NCBI GenBank assembly: GCA_002722695.1
Contig: PBMS01000008.1
Span: 14,965 to 59,468, forward strand
Direction: 5' to 3'
DNA from: Methanobacteriota archaeon
GTDB taxonomy: Archaea; Thermoplasmatota; Poseidoniia; Poseidoniales; Poseidoniaceae
Length of the DNA: 44,504 nucleotides
In this document: positions 33,603 to 41,780 of the stretch, piece by piece
Numbering within the stretch: position 1 is the first letter of the stretch
Layout: every line of letters starts with the position of its first letter
Notes under the pieces: model-generated
The model's database searches: none
What the model was told of the DNA's origin: nothing
Seen by the model: the letters and a program-made list of their open reading frames with translations, nothing else
Made by a program: the position numbers and the translations under genes

Positions 33603-36247
33603 GCCAATTCATCCTCGAGCTTCGCCTCCGCTCCCGGCGGCTTTTTCCCCGTGATGAGCAGCACCGCCAAGAGGAGAGCAACCACACCGATCAGCATCGT
33701 GCGAAGGGTCTCGCTGGTGGACGAACTGGAGGACGATGCGTCGTCCTCGCACGCACCGCATGTCGGCACCGGACATGCTTCGTTGGCGGGCACCTCCTGC
33801 GTGGTCCCGCAGCAATCGGGGCAGACCTGCATCGCAGGGCCCTCGGTGCTCTGGTTGGTGGGGTCGTCGGTCGAGTTGACGTCGGTGGAATTTGTTCCAG
33901 CAGGTGGTTCCGGCTCCGCCTCGGATTGGTTGGACGTGGTGTCGTTTGAGGCTTCGAAAACACACGACCCGTCGTCCTCGGTGGCTTGGGGGTCGTGGTT
34001 GGTGGCCGATGCGTCCGTGCACCCGGCAACAGCCGGCTCAGGGTAAGTGCAGGTTGCGTCGTCTTCGGTCGCCTCAGGGTCGTAATTCTCCGCAGCCGGG
34101 TCCATGCATCCCAACAACGGCGCAGCGTCCGTTCCACTGTCCGAGTCGTTGGCTGGAGGCATCGAATTCAGTTCAACCACGGAAACGGAATGAGCAGGGA
34201 TTGAAAGTGAACCGTTCTCCATGACGGCCGTCCCGAAACGAACGGAGTCGTTGGCTCCAAACCCGGACAGTTCCGTTGGACCACCTCGGTTCAACGCCAC
34301 GGTCATGACCTCATCGTCGTGCGTCATGTCGTAGACGAGAAGATTGGTCTGGGCGAGCCTGGTGCTGTACTCACCCTGACGCAGAGCGACGGAGGAGAGT
34401 CGAAGTTGACCGAGTTCGGAGATGTTCTCAAACAAGGAGGCTTCGTGACTGCTCCACTGGGATTCGCTGCGGTACATATGACGGTTGTCCGGGTCCGCTC
34501 CACCGTACTCTCCGTATTCGTCGCCGTAGTAAAGGAGCGGCGCTCCGGGCGTGGTCAGAAGCCAACCGTACGCTTGCAGGGCAGTGTGATACGCCGAAAC
34601 ATCGCCGGGTTGGCCGGGCAAACCCTGCTCCGCCCACTGGTTGTATGCATCGCCCGTTCCGGTGTCGGCACGACTGGTCAAACGAGGCACATCGTGGCTG
34701 CCAACGTAAGGCACCATCAGCGAGCCGGAAAGGTACTGGTCTTGGCTACGGTTGGTCCAGAAGTCGAGATGCTGGTAGTTCTCGTTGCCGGAGACAAAGA
34801 CGTTGTCCACCACGGCGTGGTACAGGACGAAATCGGCCTGGCCGTCCAAACCGTCCGGACCCATGTAGGCGTTGATGGCCCCGTACTGGCCCTGATTGGC
34901 CTCGAGAGAGTGGCCCGACCACCCCATGGCGGTTTCGCCCTTCAGGTAGACGTCGTTGCCGACCGTTTCGAACCGGTTGTTGATTTGAGCCACGAGGTTG
35001 GAAACAGCCAGGTTCTCAACGTGCTTCACCGCATCGATGCGCGCCCCGTCCAAATCAAAGGTTTCCATCCACCACAACGCATCGGCGATGAATTGCTCCG
35101 ATGCATTTCGGTTCTCCCAATTCACGTCGGGCATGTAGGCGGTGAACTGGCAGTCCAGTCGATGCTCGGTCCAATCGCACTCGGCCTGACCGCAAATGCA
35201 ACCGGAATTGAACCACTCCGGGTGGCTCTGGACATATTCGTGGTCTTCGTGAACGTGATTGACAACGAAGTCCATCATCACGCGAATGCCACGATCGTGA
35301 GCGGCGTTGATCATGGCATGAAGTTCGTCCTCCGTGCCCAAGCGAGGTTCAACGCCCCGAGCTTCCGTGGGCCAGTACCCGTGGAAGGCCGAGACGTCGT
35401 GCACGCCATCGGCCGCTTTACCCGTGCCCTGCGCAGCGGCGTTGAAGGGAGTAAGCCAAAGCGCATTGACACCAAGGTCTGCGAAATAACCGGATTCAAT
35501 CATGCTCGTCACGCCCGCAAAGTCGCCGCCCTGCCAGTCCGCACCGGAGGCCGCTCCGGTGGGGTTCCCGTCGTTGCTTTCGTTTCCATTGACGAAGCGA
35601 TCGGTCATGATCATGTACACCAGAGCGTCCTCCCAAACAAACGATGCGTGCGGTCCGCGCCAAAAGGGAACCAACAGGTCGTACGCTTGATGCCCGTGCG
35701 TGTCAAGACCTTCGATCTTCAGGGTGTGCTTTCCGTCTTCAAATCCATCGAGTGAGAGCGTCCAGACCGAGTGCTGGGCATCCCACGTCGCACCTTGGAG
35801 TGCAGTTGGCGTTCCGTCGGGCCCCGCCCCCGTGGAGCCAGCGTGATAGGTGACGCTGAGAGCCGTATCGGTCATGCTCGCAGTGTAGTAAGGACGGAGA
35901 TGGTCGTTTACTCGGAGCAGCGAATTCTCAATTCCATCGCAATACGATCGTTCGGGGTTTTCAGGGTCGAGGATGTACACACCATCGACCACGATTTTGT
36001 AGCAGTACAAGCCTTCTGCCAGTTCAATGTCCACCGACCACACACCTCCGGAGAGGTTCATGTCAACCGGTGCGTCCCAATCCCACTCACCTGCGAGTTT
36101 CACCGTGCTGGCTTCACCGACGTAGGAGACCGTGGTGGCCGTGGAAGATCGACCCGTGGTGGCCTGAGCGTCGTTGGAAAACAACGGCGAAAAGGAGACC
36201 ATCAGCAGGAGGAGGACCAGTCCCAACGAGGAGCGGACAAGGCTCAA
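33584..36247 (-). CDS. Membrane-anchored extracellular GH13 alpha-amylase with Cys-rich repeats
   Basis: 887 residues; TTG 36247 overlaps the malK stop (TTGA). A signal peptide (LGLVLLLLMVSFSPLFSNDAQA) precedes a CBM48/AMPK-like glucan-binding domain (about 40-105) and a GH13 barrel (about 205-640). Catalytic residues visible are D405 in GARIDAVKH, E438 in KGETAMG and D519 in VGSHDVP, with DFVVNHVH as region I. Two repeats follow (GCMDPAAENYDPEATEDDATC and GCTDASATNHDPQATEDDGSC in shortened reading, 713-762), then an N-x-T/S-rich linker and a CPDCC...CGAC knot (809-833). An anchor helix (851-867) and a charged tail finish it. It is the last gene of the transporter operon and should supply oligosaccharides to it. 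Confidence 0.92.
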   Translation of the reverse strand: MSLVRSSLGLVLLLLMVSFSPLFSNDAQATTGRSSTATTVSYVGEASTVKLAGEWDWDAPVDMNLSGGVWSVDIELAEGLYCYKIVVDGVYILDPENPERSYCDGIENSLLRVNDHLRPYYTASMTDTALSVTYHAGSTGAGPDGTPTALQGATWDAQHSVWTLSLDGFEDGKHTLKIEGLDTHGHQAYDLLVPFWRGPHASFVWEDALVYMIMTDRFVNGNESNDGNPTGAASGADWQGGDFAGVTSMIESGYFADLGVNALWLTPFNAAAQGTGKAADGVHDVSAFHGYWPTEARGVEPRLGTEDELHAMINAAHDRGIRVMMDFVVNHVHEDHEYVQSHPEWFNSGCICGQAECDWTEHRLDCQFTAYMPDVNWENRNASEQFIADALWWMETFDLDGARIDAVKHVENLAVSNLVAQINNRFETVGNDVYLKGETAMGWSGHSLEANQGQYGAINAYMGPDGLDGQADFVLYHAVVDNVFVSGNENYQHLDFWTNRSQDQYLSGSLMVPYVGSHDVPRLTSRADTGTGDAYNQWAEQGLPGQPGDVSAYHTALQAYGWLLTTPGAPLLYYGDEYGEYGGADPDNRHMYRSESQWSSHEASLFENISELGQLRLSSVALRQGEYSTRLAQTNLLVYDMTHDDEVMTVALNRGGPTELSGFGANDSVRFGTAVMENGSLSIPAHSVSVVELNSMPPANDSDSGTDAAPLLGCMDPAAENYDPEATEDDATCTYPEPAVAGCTDASATNHDPQATEDDGSCVFEASNDTTSNQSEAEPEPPAGTNSTDVNSTDDPTNQSTEGPAMQVCPDCCGTTQEVPANEACPVPTCGACEDDASSSSSSTSETLRTMLIGVVALLLAVLLITGKKPPGAEAKLEDELAQANRL

Positions 36248-37041
36248 GGGGACCCCTCCTGCGCCGGTTCGGTGGGTCGCAGCAACGTGTTGGCGGTTTC
36301 AACCAGTTCATCGAGGTGACGACAAAGGAAGGATTGGACGAACTCGTTGCTGGGTTGTCGATACGCTTCGAGTGGAGGTGCATGCTGTTGTAGCACGCCT
36401 TTGTCCAAGATGGCCACCCGGTCCGCAAGCGTCATCGCCTCGATTTGGTCGTGGGTGACGTAGATGGTTGTGGTTCCCAATTCATCGTGCAGTCGCCGGA
36501 TTTCATGGCGCATCTGGTGCCGAAGTTCCGCATCAAGGTTGGACAAGGGCTCGTCCATCAGCAACACTTGGGGACGACGAATGAGTGCGCGGCCCAGGGC
36601 CACGCGTTGGCGCTGTCCGCCGCTCAATTCCTTGGGTTTCTTGTCAAGGTGATCGGACAACTCCAGCATCGTGGCTGTTTCCTTGACCCGGCCCGCCATG
36701 TCTGCATCGGAAATCTTCTCCTCGCCCTTGGCCATACGCAGTCCAAACGTCAGGTTGTCGCGAACCGTCATGTGAGGGTAGAGCGCATAGGATTGGAAGA
36801 CCATGCCAAGCCCCCGGGCACCTGCTGGGAGGTGATTGACGGCCACGCCGTCGATGGAAACGGTGCCTTCCGTAATCTCTTCCAAGCCAGCCAACATGCG
36901 AAGCGTGGTGGATTTACCGCAACCAGAAGGACCGAGCAGGACAAGGAATTCACCGTCCCTGACTTCAAGATCGAGACCCTTGACCGCCTCAAAGCCGTCT
37001 TCGTACCGTTTCGAAACCCCTTCAAACTTTACACTCACCAT
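36244..37041 (-). CDS. malK: Maltodextrin ABC transporter ATPase, MalK-like without regulatory domain
   Basis: 265 residues. Walker A LGPSGCGKST, Q-loop VFQSYALYPHMTV, signature LSGGQRQRVALGRAL, Walker B LLMDEPLSNLD and switch VTHDQIEAM all fit the CUT1/MalK family. Standard MalK has about 370 residues with a C-terminal OB/TOBE regulatory domain. Here the protein stops shortly after PSNEFVQSFL, where that domain would begin, leaving a short helical tail (RHLDELVETANTLL). The regulatory contacts (for example inducer-exclusion sites) are therefore absent. Overlaps the amylase start and lies 6 nt after malG. Confidence 0.93.
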   Translation of the reverse strand: MVSVKFEGVSKRYEDGFEAVKGLDLEVRDGEFLVLLGPSGCGKSTTLRMLAGLEEITEGTVSIDGVAVNHLPAGARGLGMVFQSYALYPHMTVRDNLTFGLRMAKGEEKISDADMAGRVKETATMLELSDHLDKKPKELSGGQRQRVALGRALIRRPQVLLMDEPLSNLDAELRHQMRHEIRRLHDELGTTTIYVTHDQIEAMTLADRVAILDKGVLQQHAPPLEAYRQPSNEFVQSFLCRHLDELVETANTLLRPTEPAQEGSP

Positions 37042-37047
37042 GTTGGT

Positions 37048-38295
37048 TCACCCCTTCACGCCTCCAGCTGAAAGCCCCTCGATGAGGAACTTCTGGAAGA
37101 ACAAAAACAGGAGAGCAACCGGCAGACTGACCAAGAGGCTGGCCGCAGCGAAATCGCCCCAAGCCTGTCCGGTGCTGGAAATCATTGAGGCCAGCCCGAC
37201 TGGAAGCGTGTACATGTCGTTGGACGTGTTGAACGTCAGCGCCAGGAGGAATTCGTTCCACGCTGCGAGAAAGCTGAACAACGCTGTTACCGCTACGGCC
37301 GGGAGCGAAAGCGGCAGCACCACCTTGGTGAAGACTTGGAACTGGTTGCAGCCGTCCAACAACGCCGCCTCTTCCAGCTCCCGAGGCACCGTGTCAAAGA
37401 ACCCTTTGAGCATCCAAACACACAGCGGGAGGGCGGTGACACAATACGCTAAAATCAGGCCGAGGTGGGAATTGAGCAAACCAAGCGATTTCATCACCAG
37501 GAAGTAAGGAACGAGAATGATGATGCCGGGGAACATTTGGACCAGCAAGAAGGAGAACATCGAGACGTCCCTCCCAGTGAACTTGTATCGGCTGAACGCG
37601 TATCCGGCCGGAACAGCCACCACCAAGCCCAGCAGTGTGGTGCCAACGCTGACGATGAGCGAGTTCGTCATCCATGTCCAAAACGCCTCGCTCCCCAACA
37701 TGTTTGAGAAATGCTCACCGGTGTAGGGCCCACCCAAGGTGCCGCCCAACGCGTTGCCTGGAGACAGGGCAATGTCCAAGATCCACACCAGTGGCAACAC
37801 CGTGAGCACCACAAAATGTACGAGCACAACGTGGGCGCCAAACGCACGTAAACGCGTCTCATTGCGTTGATTTCGAGCCAACCCGTACTCGATGGCGCCG
37901 ATGGAGAGAGAACGTGTGGACCATGCTGAAACAGGTCGACTGGAAACCCAGAGGATGGTCAGAGCCCCGGGGGCAACCAGCCAAGCCTGCATCCATCCGT
38001 CGAACAGCGTCATTGGCGACAAGGTGAACCGCACCAACCCCGTCAAGAGAACCCCCCCACCGAGGATGAGAGAAACGTTTCGAGACGACGGTGAGGCCTC
38101 CTTGGGGAGACCGTTCAGGAGGCCGGTGATGAGGACCAACCCCAGAACACCGATGAGGACCGTAGAGCCCCCGCCTCGAAGCATGTCAACGGACAGAAGG
38201 AGGAGGTTCACCACAAAACTCACCACGAGCCATCGGCGCAACGTCGAGACCTCGACGGGCGTGTACCACCGACGAACGGAGGCTTCGGAGATCAC
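37048..38295 (-). CDS. malG: Maltodextrin ABC transporter permease MalG with extra N-terminal membrane domain
   Basis: 415 residues from GTG 38295, which overlaps the malEF stop as GTGA; the track start at 38376 lies inside the upstream gene. About 145 N-terminal residues contain four predicted helices (RRWLVVSFVVNLLLLSVDML, VLIGVLGLVLITGLL, VSLILGGGVLLTGLVRF, WLVAPGALTILWV) not found in ordinary MalG (about 280-300). The remaining MalG core has VLTVLPLVWILDIAL, the GRDVSMFSFLLVQMFPGII region, and the EAA loop EEAALLDGCNQFQVFTKVVLP that contacts the ATPase. Couples with MalF-type subunit to import maltodextrin. What the added helices do is unknown. Confidence 0.92.
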   Translation of the reverse strand: MISEASVRRWYTPVEVSTLRRWLVVSFVVNLLLLSVDMLRGGGSTVLIGVLGLVLITGLLNGLPKEASPSSRNVSLILGGGVLLTGLVRFTLSPMTLFDGWMQAWLVAPGALTILWVSSRPVSAWSTRSLSIGAIEYGLARNQRNETRLRAFGAHVVLVHFVVLTVLPLVWILDIALSPGNALGGTLGGPYTGEHFSNMLGSEAFWTWMTNSLIVSVGTTLLGLVVAVPAGYAFSRYKFTGRDVSMFSFLLVQMFPGIIILVPYFLVMKSLGLLNSHLGLILAYCVTALPLCVWMLKGFFDTVPRELEEAALLDGCNQFQVFTKVVLPLSLPAVAVTALFSFLAAWNEFLLALTFNTSNDMYTLPVGLASMISSTGQAWGDFAAASLLVSLPVALLFLFFQKFLIEGLSAGGVKG

Positions 38296-40916
38296 AGCGT
38301 CGCCTCCGTTGCGTTGGTTCGCTTCATGTAACTCCACGAAAAGACAAGCAGCATCAGGAAGATGACGACCGACCACGCTGCGGCAACACCGTAAGCCCCG
38401 TCCCGGAAGGCAACATCGTAAACGTACGTGATGAGAATATCGGTTTGTCCGGGCTCTCCAAAGTACAGGTCAGGGCCACCATCGGTGAGCAGATAGATGA
38501 CGTTGAACATGTTGAACGTCCAAATAAATCCGAGCAGGGACAGCGGCACCAAGGCGCTTTTGAGATTGGGTAAGGTGAGGTGGCGGAACGTGTCCCACGT
38601 GCTCACTCCGTCAAGTTTCGCAGCCTCGTACATCTCCTTTGGTAGGGCTTGGAGAGCCCCGCTTAACGACATCATCATGAACGGTACGCCCAACCATATG
38701 TTGACAAAAATCACCACGATCTGCGCCCCGGTCGGGTCGCCTAAGAAATTGAGATCCGTCCCGAGAAGTCCGTTCACAAGACCCTCAGGCTGGAACATCC
38801 CCTTCCACACGAGAACGGAGATGTAGGAGGGAATGGCCCATGGAAGCAAGAGAACGGTTCTGTAGACCGTTTTACCACGAATGTTGCCGTACTGCAGAAC
38901 CATGGCGAGGAACAAGCCCAAACCGATGTGAGCGGTGACGTTTACGACCGTCCAAACCAACGTAAAGAGCGTGACGCGCAGGAAGCCCGATGCGGTGAAC
39001 ACCTCGATGAAATTGACCAAGCCAACGAAAGATTGGTCTCCCAATCGCGTTGCGTCCGCATCGGTGAACGACAACCAAAACCCATAGAGCACTGGATAAA
39101 ACGTCAGAACAGCAAGGGCGAGCATGGCTGGAGCGATGTAGACATGAGCGGATTTTGCGTGCAAGCGGCCCGCCTTCACGTCCATGGCACGACCATAACT
39201 CAGCAGCGCAATCAGCGACACCACAATGGCTCCCAAAGCGAACAGCACGGCTGAAGTGTCCCCCGTCGGTGGGAGAACGTCGCCCACGATGGTGGTGAGT
39301 TCCGATTCAAAGACCGTGCCGTTGTCGCCCTGAATCTCGATGAGATGGACGGCGCCGGGAACCATGCCTGTCAACGTGCACGCGATGACCGACGTGCTTG
39401 GAGAATACACTCGTTCGGTCGCCGTGCGGCTCATGTCGACACCGTCCGCTTCGCACAATTCGTACGGTGGCAGGTTCGACAGAGAGGAGGTGTTTGTGGA
39501 GAGTCGACTGTGGAGTTGCCCGTCCACCAGGACGGTGTAGGCCGATGATTCATCCGTGCTGAAATTGACGGCGATGGTTCGGTAGCCTTCGTTTGATGGA
39601 GGCGGAGCAGCACGTTCGAGCCCGTCGATTTGAGACATCAGCTCTTCGTTGGCACCCGCAAGAGCCGCATCGGCGGTGGCCGTTGCTGTGTAGACCTGTT
39701 CGAAGGCCGTGACCAATGGACCGTAGATGAGCGCCATGGCGCGAGTGGTGGGGGCAGGTGTTCCCGCCTCAACCTGGTCAATGAACCCCGAAAGGACGGG
39801 ATCCTCTCGAATCGATGCGTCGTTTGCAAGCGACGCATGGGTCGGCAGTGTGTAGGTCTCAAGCGCAAATGATTTCTGAACGTCAGCGCTCGATAAATGC
39901 AATGCGAGGTCCACCGATGCAAGTTTGTGGAGACTCTGTTTGCTCACCGTCCATCCTTTGTAGGTGACCAACGGCGCCACTCGCTCACCCGTTTCTTCGA
40001 TGACTGGAAGCAGAGACTGGCCGACATCGAGGCGACTGGCTTCGTAGGTCGCCCAGTTCCATGGACCATCGACGATCATGGCCGCTTTTGAGGCGATGAA
40101 TTGGTTTTTCATGCCCTCCGTTTGGGTGCCGGTGGCGACCACACCGTGTTCAAGCTCCAAGTTGAGCAGCCAGTCAAGAGCCTCAGCAGAGCCGCCGGAC
40201 TCCAATGTTGGCGACCCGGTTTCGTTGAACAATGAACCGTTGTACCCTGCTTGAAATCCAAACCACCAATACGCCGATTTGACGGGTAGGGCGAGGCCCT
40301 GAACATCTTGGTAGGTCAGGGCTTGGGCGGCTTCGAGCAGGTCGTTTTGCGTCCACGAATCGTCAGGGTACGCAACGCCACGCGCATCAAAAATCGCCTT
40401 GTTGTAAACCAGGGAAAGCGCATCCTGACTGGCCGGTACTCCGTAAAGGGCCTCGTCGTACCGCATGGCGTGGAGCGCTTGTTCTTGGAATTGATTGCGT
40501 TGAACCGGAGTAAGGTGAGGACGAAGATCCTCAAGCAGTGGGAATCCATCCACGCGAACTTCGCCAATCGCTCCGAGCTGGTCGCTTGAAAGCCGCATTA
40601 AGTCCGGTGCTTCTCCACCCTGCGCAGCCGTCATGAACAGGTTGTCGGCGTCGCCAAACGGAACCAACGCAACGTCGATTGTGATGTTGGGATTGGATGT
40701 TTCAAACGATTGAATCGACTGCAGGAACACGTTCTCCTCCTTGCTCTCGGCTGCGAACGTGTGCCAAACCGTGAGGGTAATCTGGTCGTCTGAAACGGAA
40801 TCATCCAACGATGTGTCGTCCGAACCGCCCAGACATCCACTCATCAGGACAGTGCACAGCAGCAACGAAACCAAAGCTGCATGGCCGGCCTTTCGATGTC
40901 GAAGACGACCGGACAT
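38292..40916 (-). CDS. MalE-MalF fusion: lipobox-bearing solute-binding protein joined to maltodextrin permease
   Basis: 874 residues in one frame. The lipobox-like LMSGCLGG (Cys28) ends the signal sequence. A CUT1-type binding protein follows (about 45-430; ITLTVWHTFAAES, APDLMRLSSDQ, AMIVDGPWNW). A beta-rich linker domain with two Cys (about 450-545), one added helix (about 556-575, VLFALGAIVVSLIALL) and the MalF permease (about 590-874; IAPAMLALAVLTFYPVLYGFWLSF) complete it. The EAA loop (YEAAKLDGVSTWDTFRHLTLPN, about 763-785) is intact. A frameshift artefact is unlikely because the linker is continuous and no stop or start interrupts it. It heads the operon with malG, malK and the GH13 amylase. 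Confidence 0.92.
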   Translation of the reverse strand: MSGRLRHRKAGHAALVSLLLCTVLMSGCLGGSDDTSLDDSVSDDQITLTVWHTFAAESKEENVFLQSIQSFETSNPNITIDVALVPFGDADNLFMTAAQGGEAPDLMRLSSDQLGAIGEVRVDGFPLLEDLRPHLTPVQRNQFQEQALHAMRYDEALYGVPASQDALSLVYNKAIFDARGVAYPDDSWTQNDLLEAAQALTYQDVQGLALPVKSAYWWFGFQAGYNGSLFNETGSPTLESGGSAEALDWLLNLELEHGVVATGTQTEGMKNQFIASKAAMIVDGPWNWATYEASRLDVGQSLLPVIEETGERVAPLVTYKGWTVSKQSLHKLASVDLALHLSSADVQKSFALETYTLPTHASLANDASIREDPVLSGFIDQVEAGTPAPTTRAMALIYGPLVTAFEQVYTATATADAALAGANEELMSQIDGLERAAPPPSNEGYRTIAVNFSTDESSAYTVLVDGQLHSRLSTNTSSLSNLPPYELCEADGVDMSRTATERVYSPSTSVIACTLTGMVPGAVHLIEIQGDNGTVFESELTTIVGDVLPPTGDTSAVLFALGAIVVSLIALLSYGRAMDVKAGRLHAKSAHVYIAPAMLALAVLTFYPVLYGFWLSFTDADATRLGDQSFVGLVNFIEVFTASGFLRVTLFTLVWTVVNVTAHIGLGLFLAMVLQYGNIRGKTVYRTVLLLPWAIPSYISVLVWKGMFQPEGLVNGLLGTDLNFLGDPTGAQIVVIFVNIWLGVPFMMMSLSGALQALPKEMYEAAKLDGVSTWDTFRHLTLPNLKSALVPLSLLGFIWTFNMFNVIYLLTDGGPDLYFGEPGQTDILITYVYDVAFRDGAYGVAAAWSVVIFLMLLVFSWSYMKRTNATEATL

Positions 40917-40936
40917 GGCTTCCGATGAAGGACGGC

Positions 40937-40957
40937 GAATTAAACCTCTTAGGAGGT
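40937..40957 (-). promoter_or_regulatory. TATA-like box and overlapping inverted repeat of the maltodextrin operon
   Basis: On the minus strand GTTTAATTC is centred 25 nt before the malEF ATG. Directly upstream and overlapping by two bases is ACCTC-4 nt-GAGGT (40944-40957), a 5-bp inverted repeat that would cover the TFB-recognition region. Binding here would block initiation, so it is a candidate operator, but arms of 5 bp are common. Confidence 0.4.
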
Positions 40958-40961
40958 CGCG

Positions 40962-41645
40962 TTAGACATCGCGGGAAAAACCCATCAGAGGCAGAATCGC
41001 TCGTAGGTCCTTTTCCACGACGACGGGGACCCCGGCGCTCGCAAAGGCTTCTTTTGAGCTGTCTCGAGACGGGTTGAAACCGATGAATCGGCTGCCCTCC
41101 ACGTGCATGGAAAGATCCATTTCAGAATCCCCAACAGAGACACAGTTCACCGCTTCATGACCGTTCATAGCAAGCAATTTGGTGATGACGTCACCTTTTC
41201 CGCTGGCGTGAAGGCGACACACGCCTTCGTCGGTCAGAAACCCGTCGTCGTCAAACACAAACCCGTTTGCAATCCAGTCGTCCACCTTCAGCATGCTGGC
41301 GACGGAACTCACGAACAGATCCACACCGGCGCTGACAATGGCGACGAAGACGCCCTGATCAAGCAAGTGTTGCACGGCCTCACGAGCCCCCGGCATGAGT
41401 TTGATGCCTGCGTATGCACGGAACAACTCATCCTGGTGAATCGGTGTTCTGACAGCCTTCCACATCTGAATGTCGGATCGCATGAACTCAACATCGCTGA
41501 ACTCTCCCCGGATGAACCGGTTCAGGTTCACAGTGTTGTCCGTACCGAACAAGTCGTGGAGGGTTCTCCAGGAACTCACCGCATCGACCAAGACACCGTC
41601 ACAATCAAACACGACGACCGTCGGTTTCGTTTCACTCTCTGACAT
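40962..41645 (-). CDS. HAD-superfamily phosphatase, phosphoserine-phosphatase-like
   Basis: 227 residues from ATG 41645; TTG 41705 in the track adds 20 residues over the promoter. Motif I VFDCDGVLVD, motif II IVSAGVDLF, a conserved Lys in ASGKGDVITKLL, and motif III VGDSEMDLSM define the HAD phosphatase class. Cap helices follow motif I. The overall pattern is closest to SerB-like enzymes, which release serine from phosphoserine, but substrate cannot be fixed from motifs. It lies 45 nt upstream of the malEF gene on the same strand. Separate TATA-like boxes suggest independent expression, though read-through is possible. Confidence 0.88.
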   Translation of the reverse strand: MSESETKPTVVVFDCDGVLVDAVSSWRTLHDLFGTDNTVNLNRFIRGEFSDVEFMRSDIQMWKAVRTPIHQDELFRAYAGIKLMPGAREAVQHLLDQGVFVAIVSAGVDLFVSSVASMLKVDDWIANGFVFDDDGFLTDEGVCRLHASGKGDVITKLLAMNGHEAVNCVSVGDSEMDLSMHVEGSRFIGFNPSRDSSKEAFASAGVPVVVEKDLRAILPLMGFSRDV

Positions 41646-41660
41646 GGTTTCACCTGTGGT

Positions 41661-41676
41661 GCCTGACTTAACAGGC
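41661..41676 (-). promoter_or_regulatory. TATA-like box of the HAD phosphatase inside an inverted repeat
   Basis: GCCTG and CAGGC flank ACTTAA, and the TTAAGT core on the minus strand is centred 24 nt before ATG 41645. The spacing supports a leaderless start at 41645. Confidence 0.4.
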
Positions 41677-41711
41677 TTCGCAAACATCCGCTTACCGCGC
41701 GCCAAGGAGAG

Positions 41712-41759
41712 GAGGCCCTTGCGGGCCTCGCTCCCCGAGGCGATCGTCCGTTGGACGAT
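41712..41759. terminator. Two tandem hairpins downstream of the pilin-fusion surface gene
   Basis: GAGGCCC-TTGC-GGGCCTC (41712-41729) and ATCGTCC-GTT-GGACGAT (41743-41759) are perfect 7-bp stems in the gap after the surface-gene stop at 41781. Their position suggests 3'-end formation or transcript stabilisation. Neither is followed by a long T run, so a classical intrinsic terminator is uncertain. Confidence 0.5.
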
Positions 41760-41780
41760 TCGCTGGTTCGACGTTCAGGC

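Noticed and set aside
34319-35755. 478-residue plus-strand ORF
   Set aside because: It lies wholly antisense to the GH13 amylase, whose catalytic motifs are clear. It shows no domain and low-complexity Val/Gly/Arg composition typical of shadow frames.
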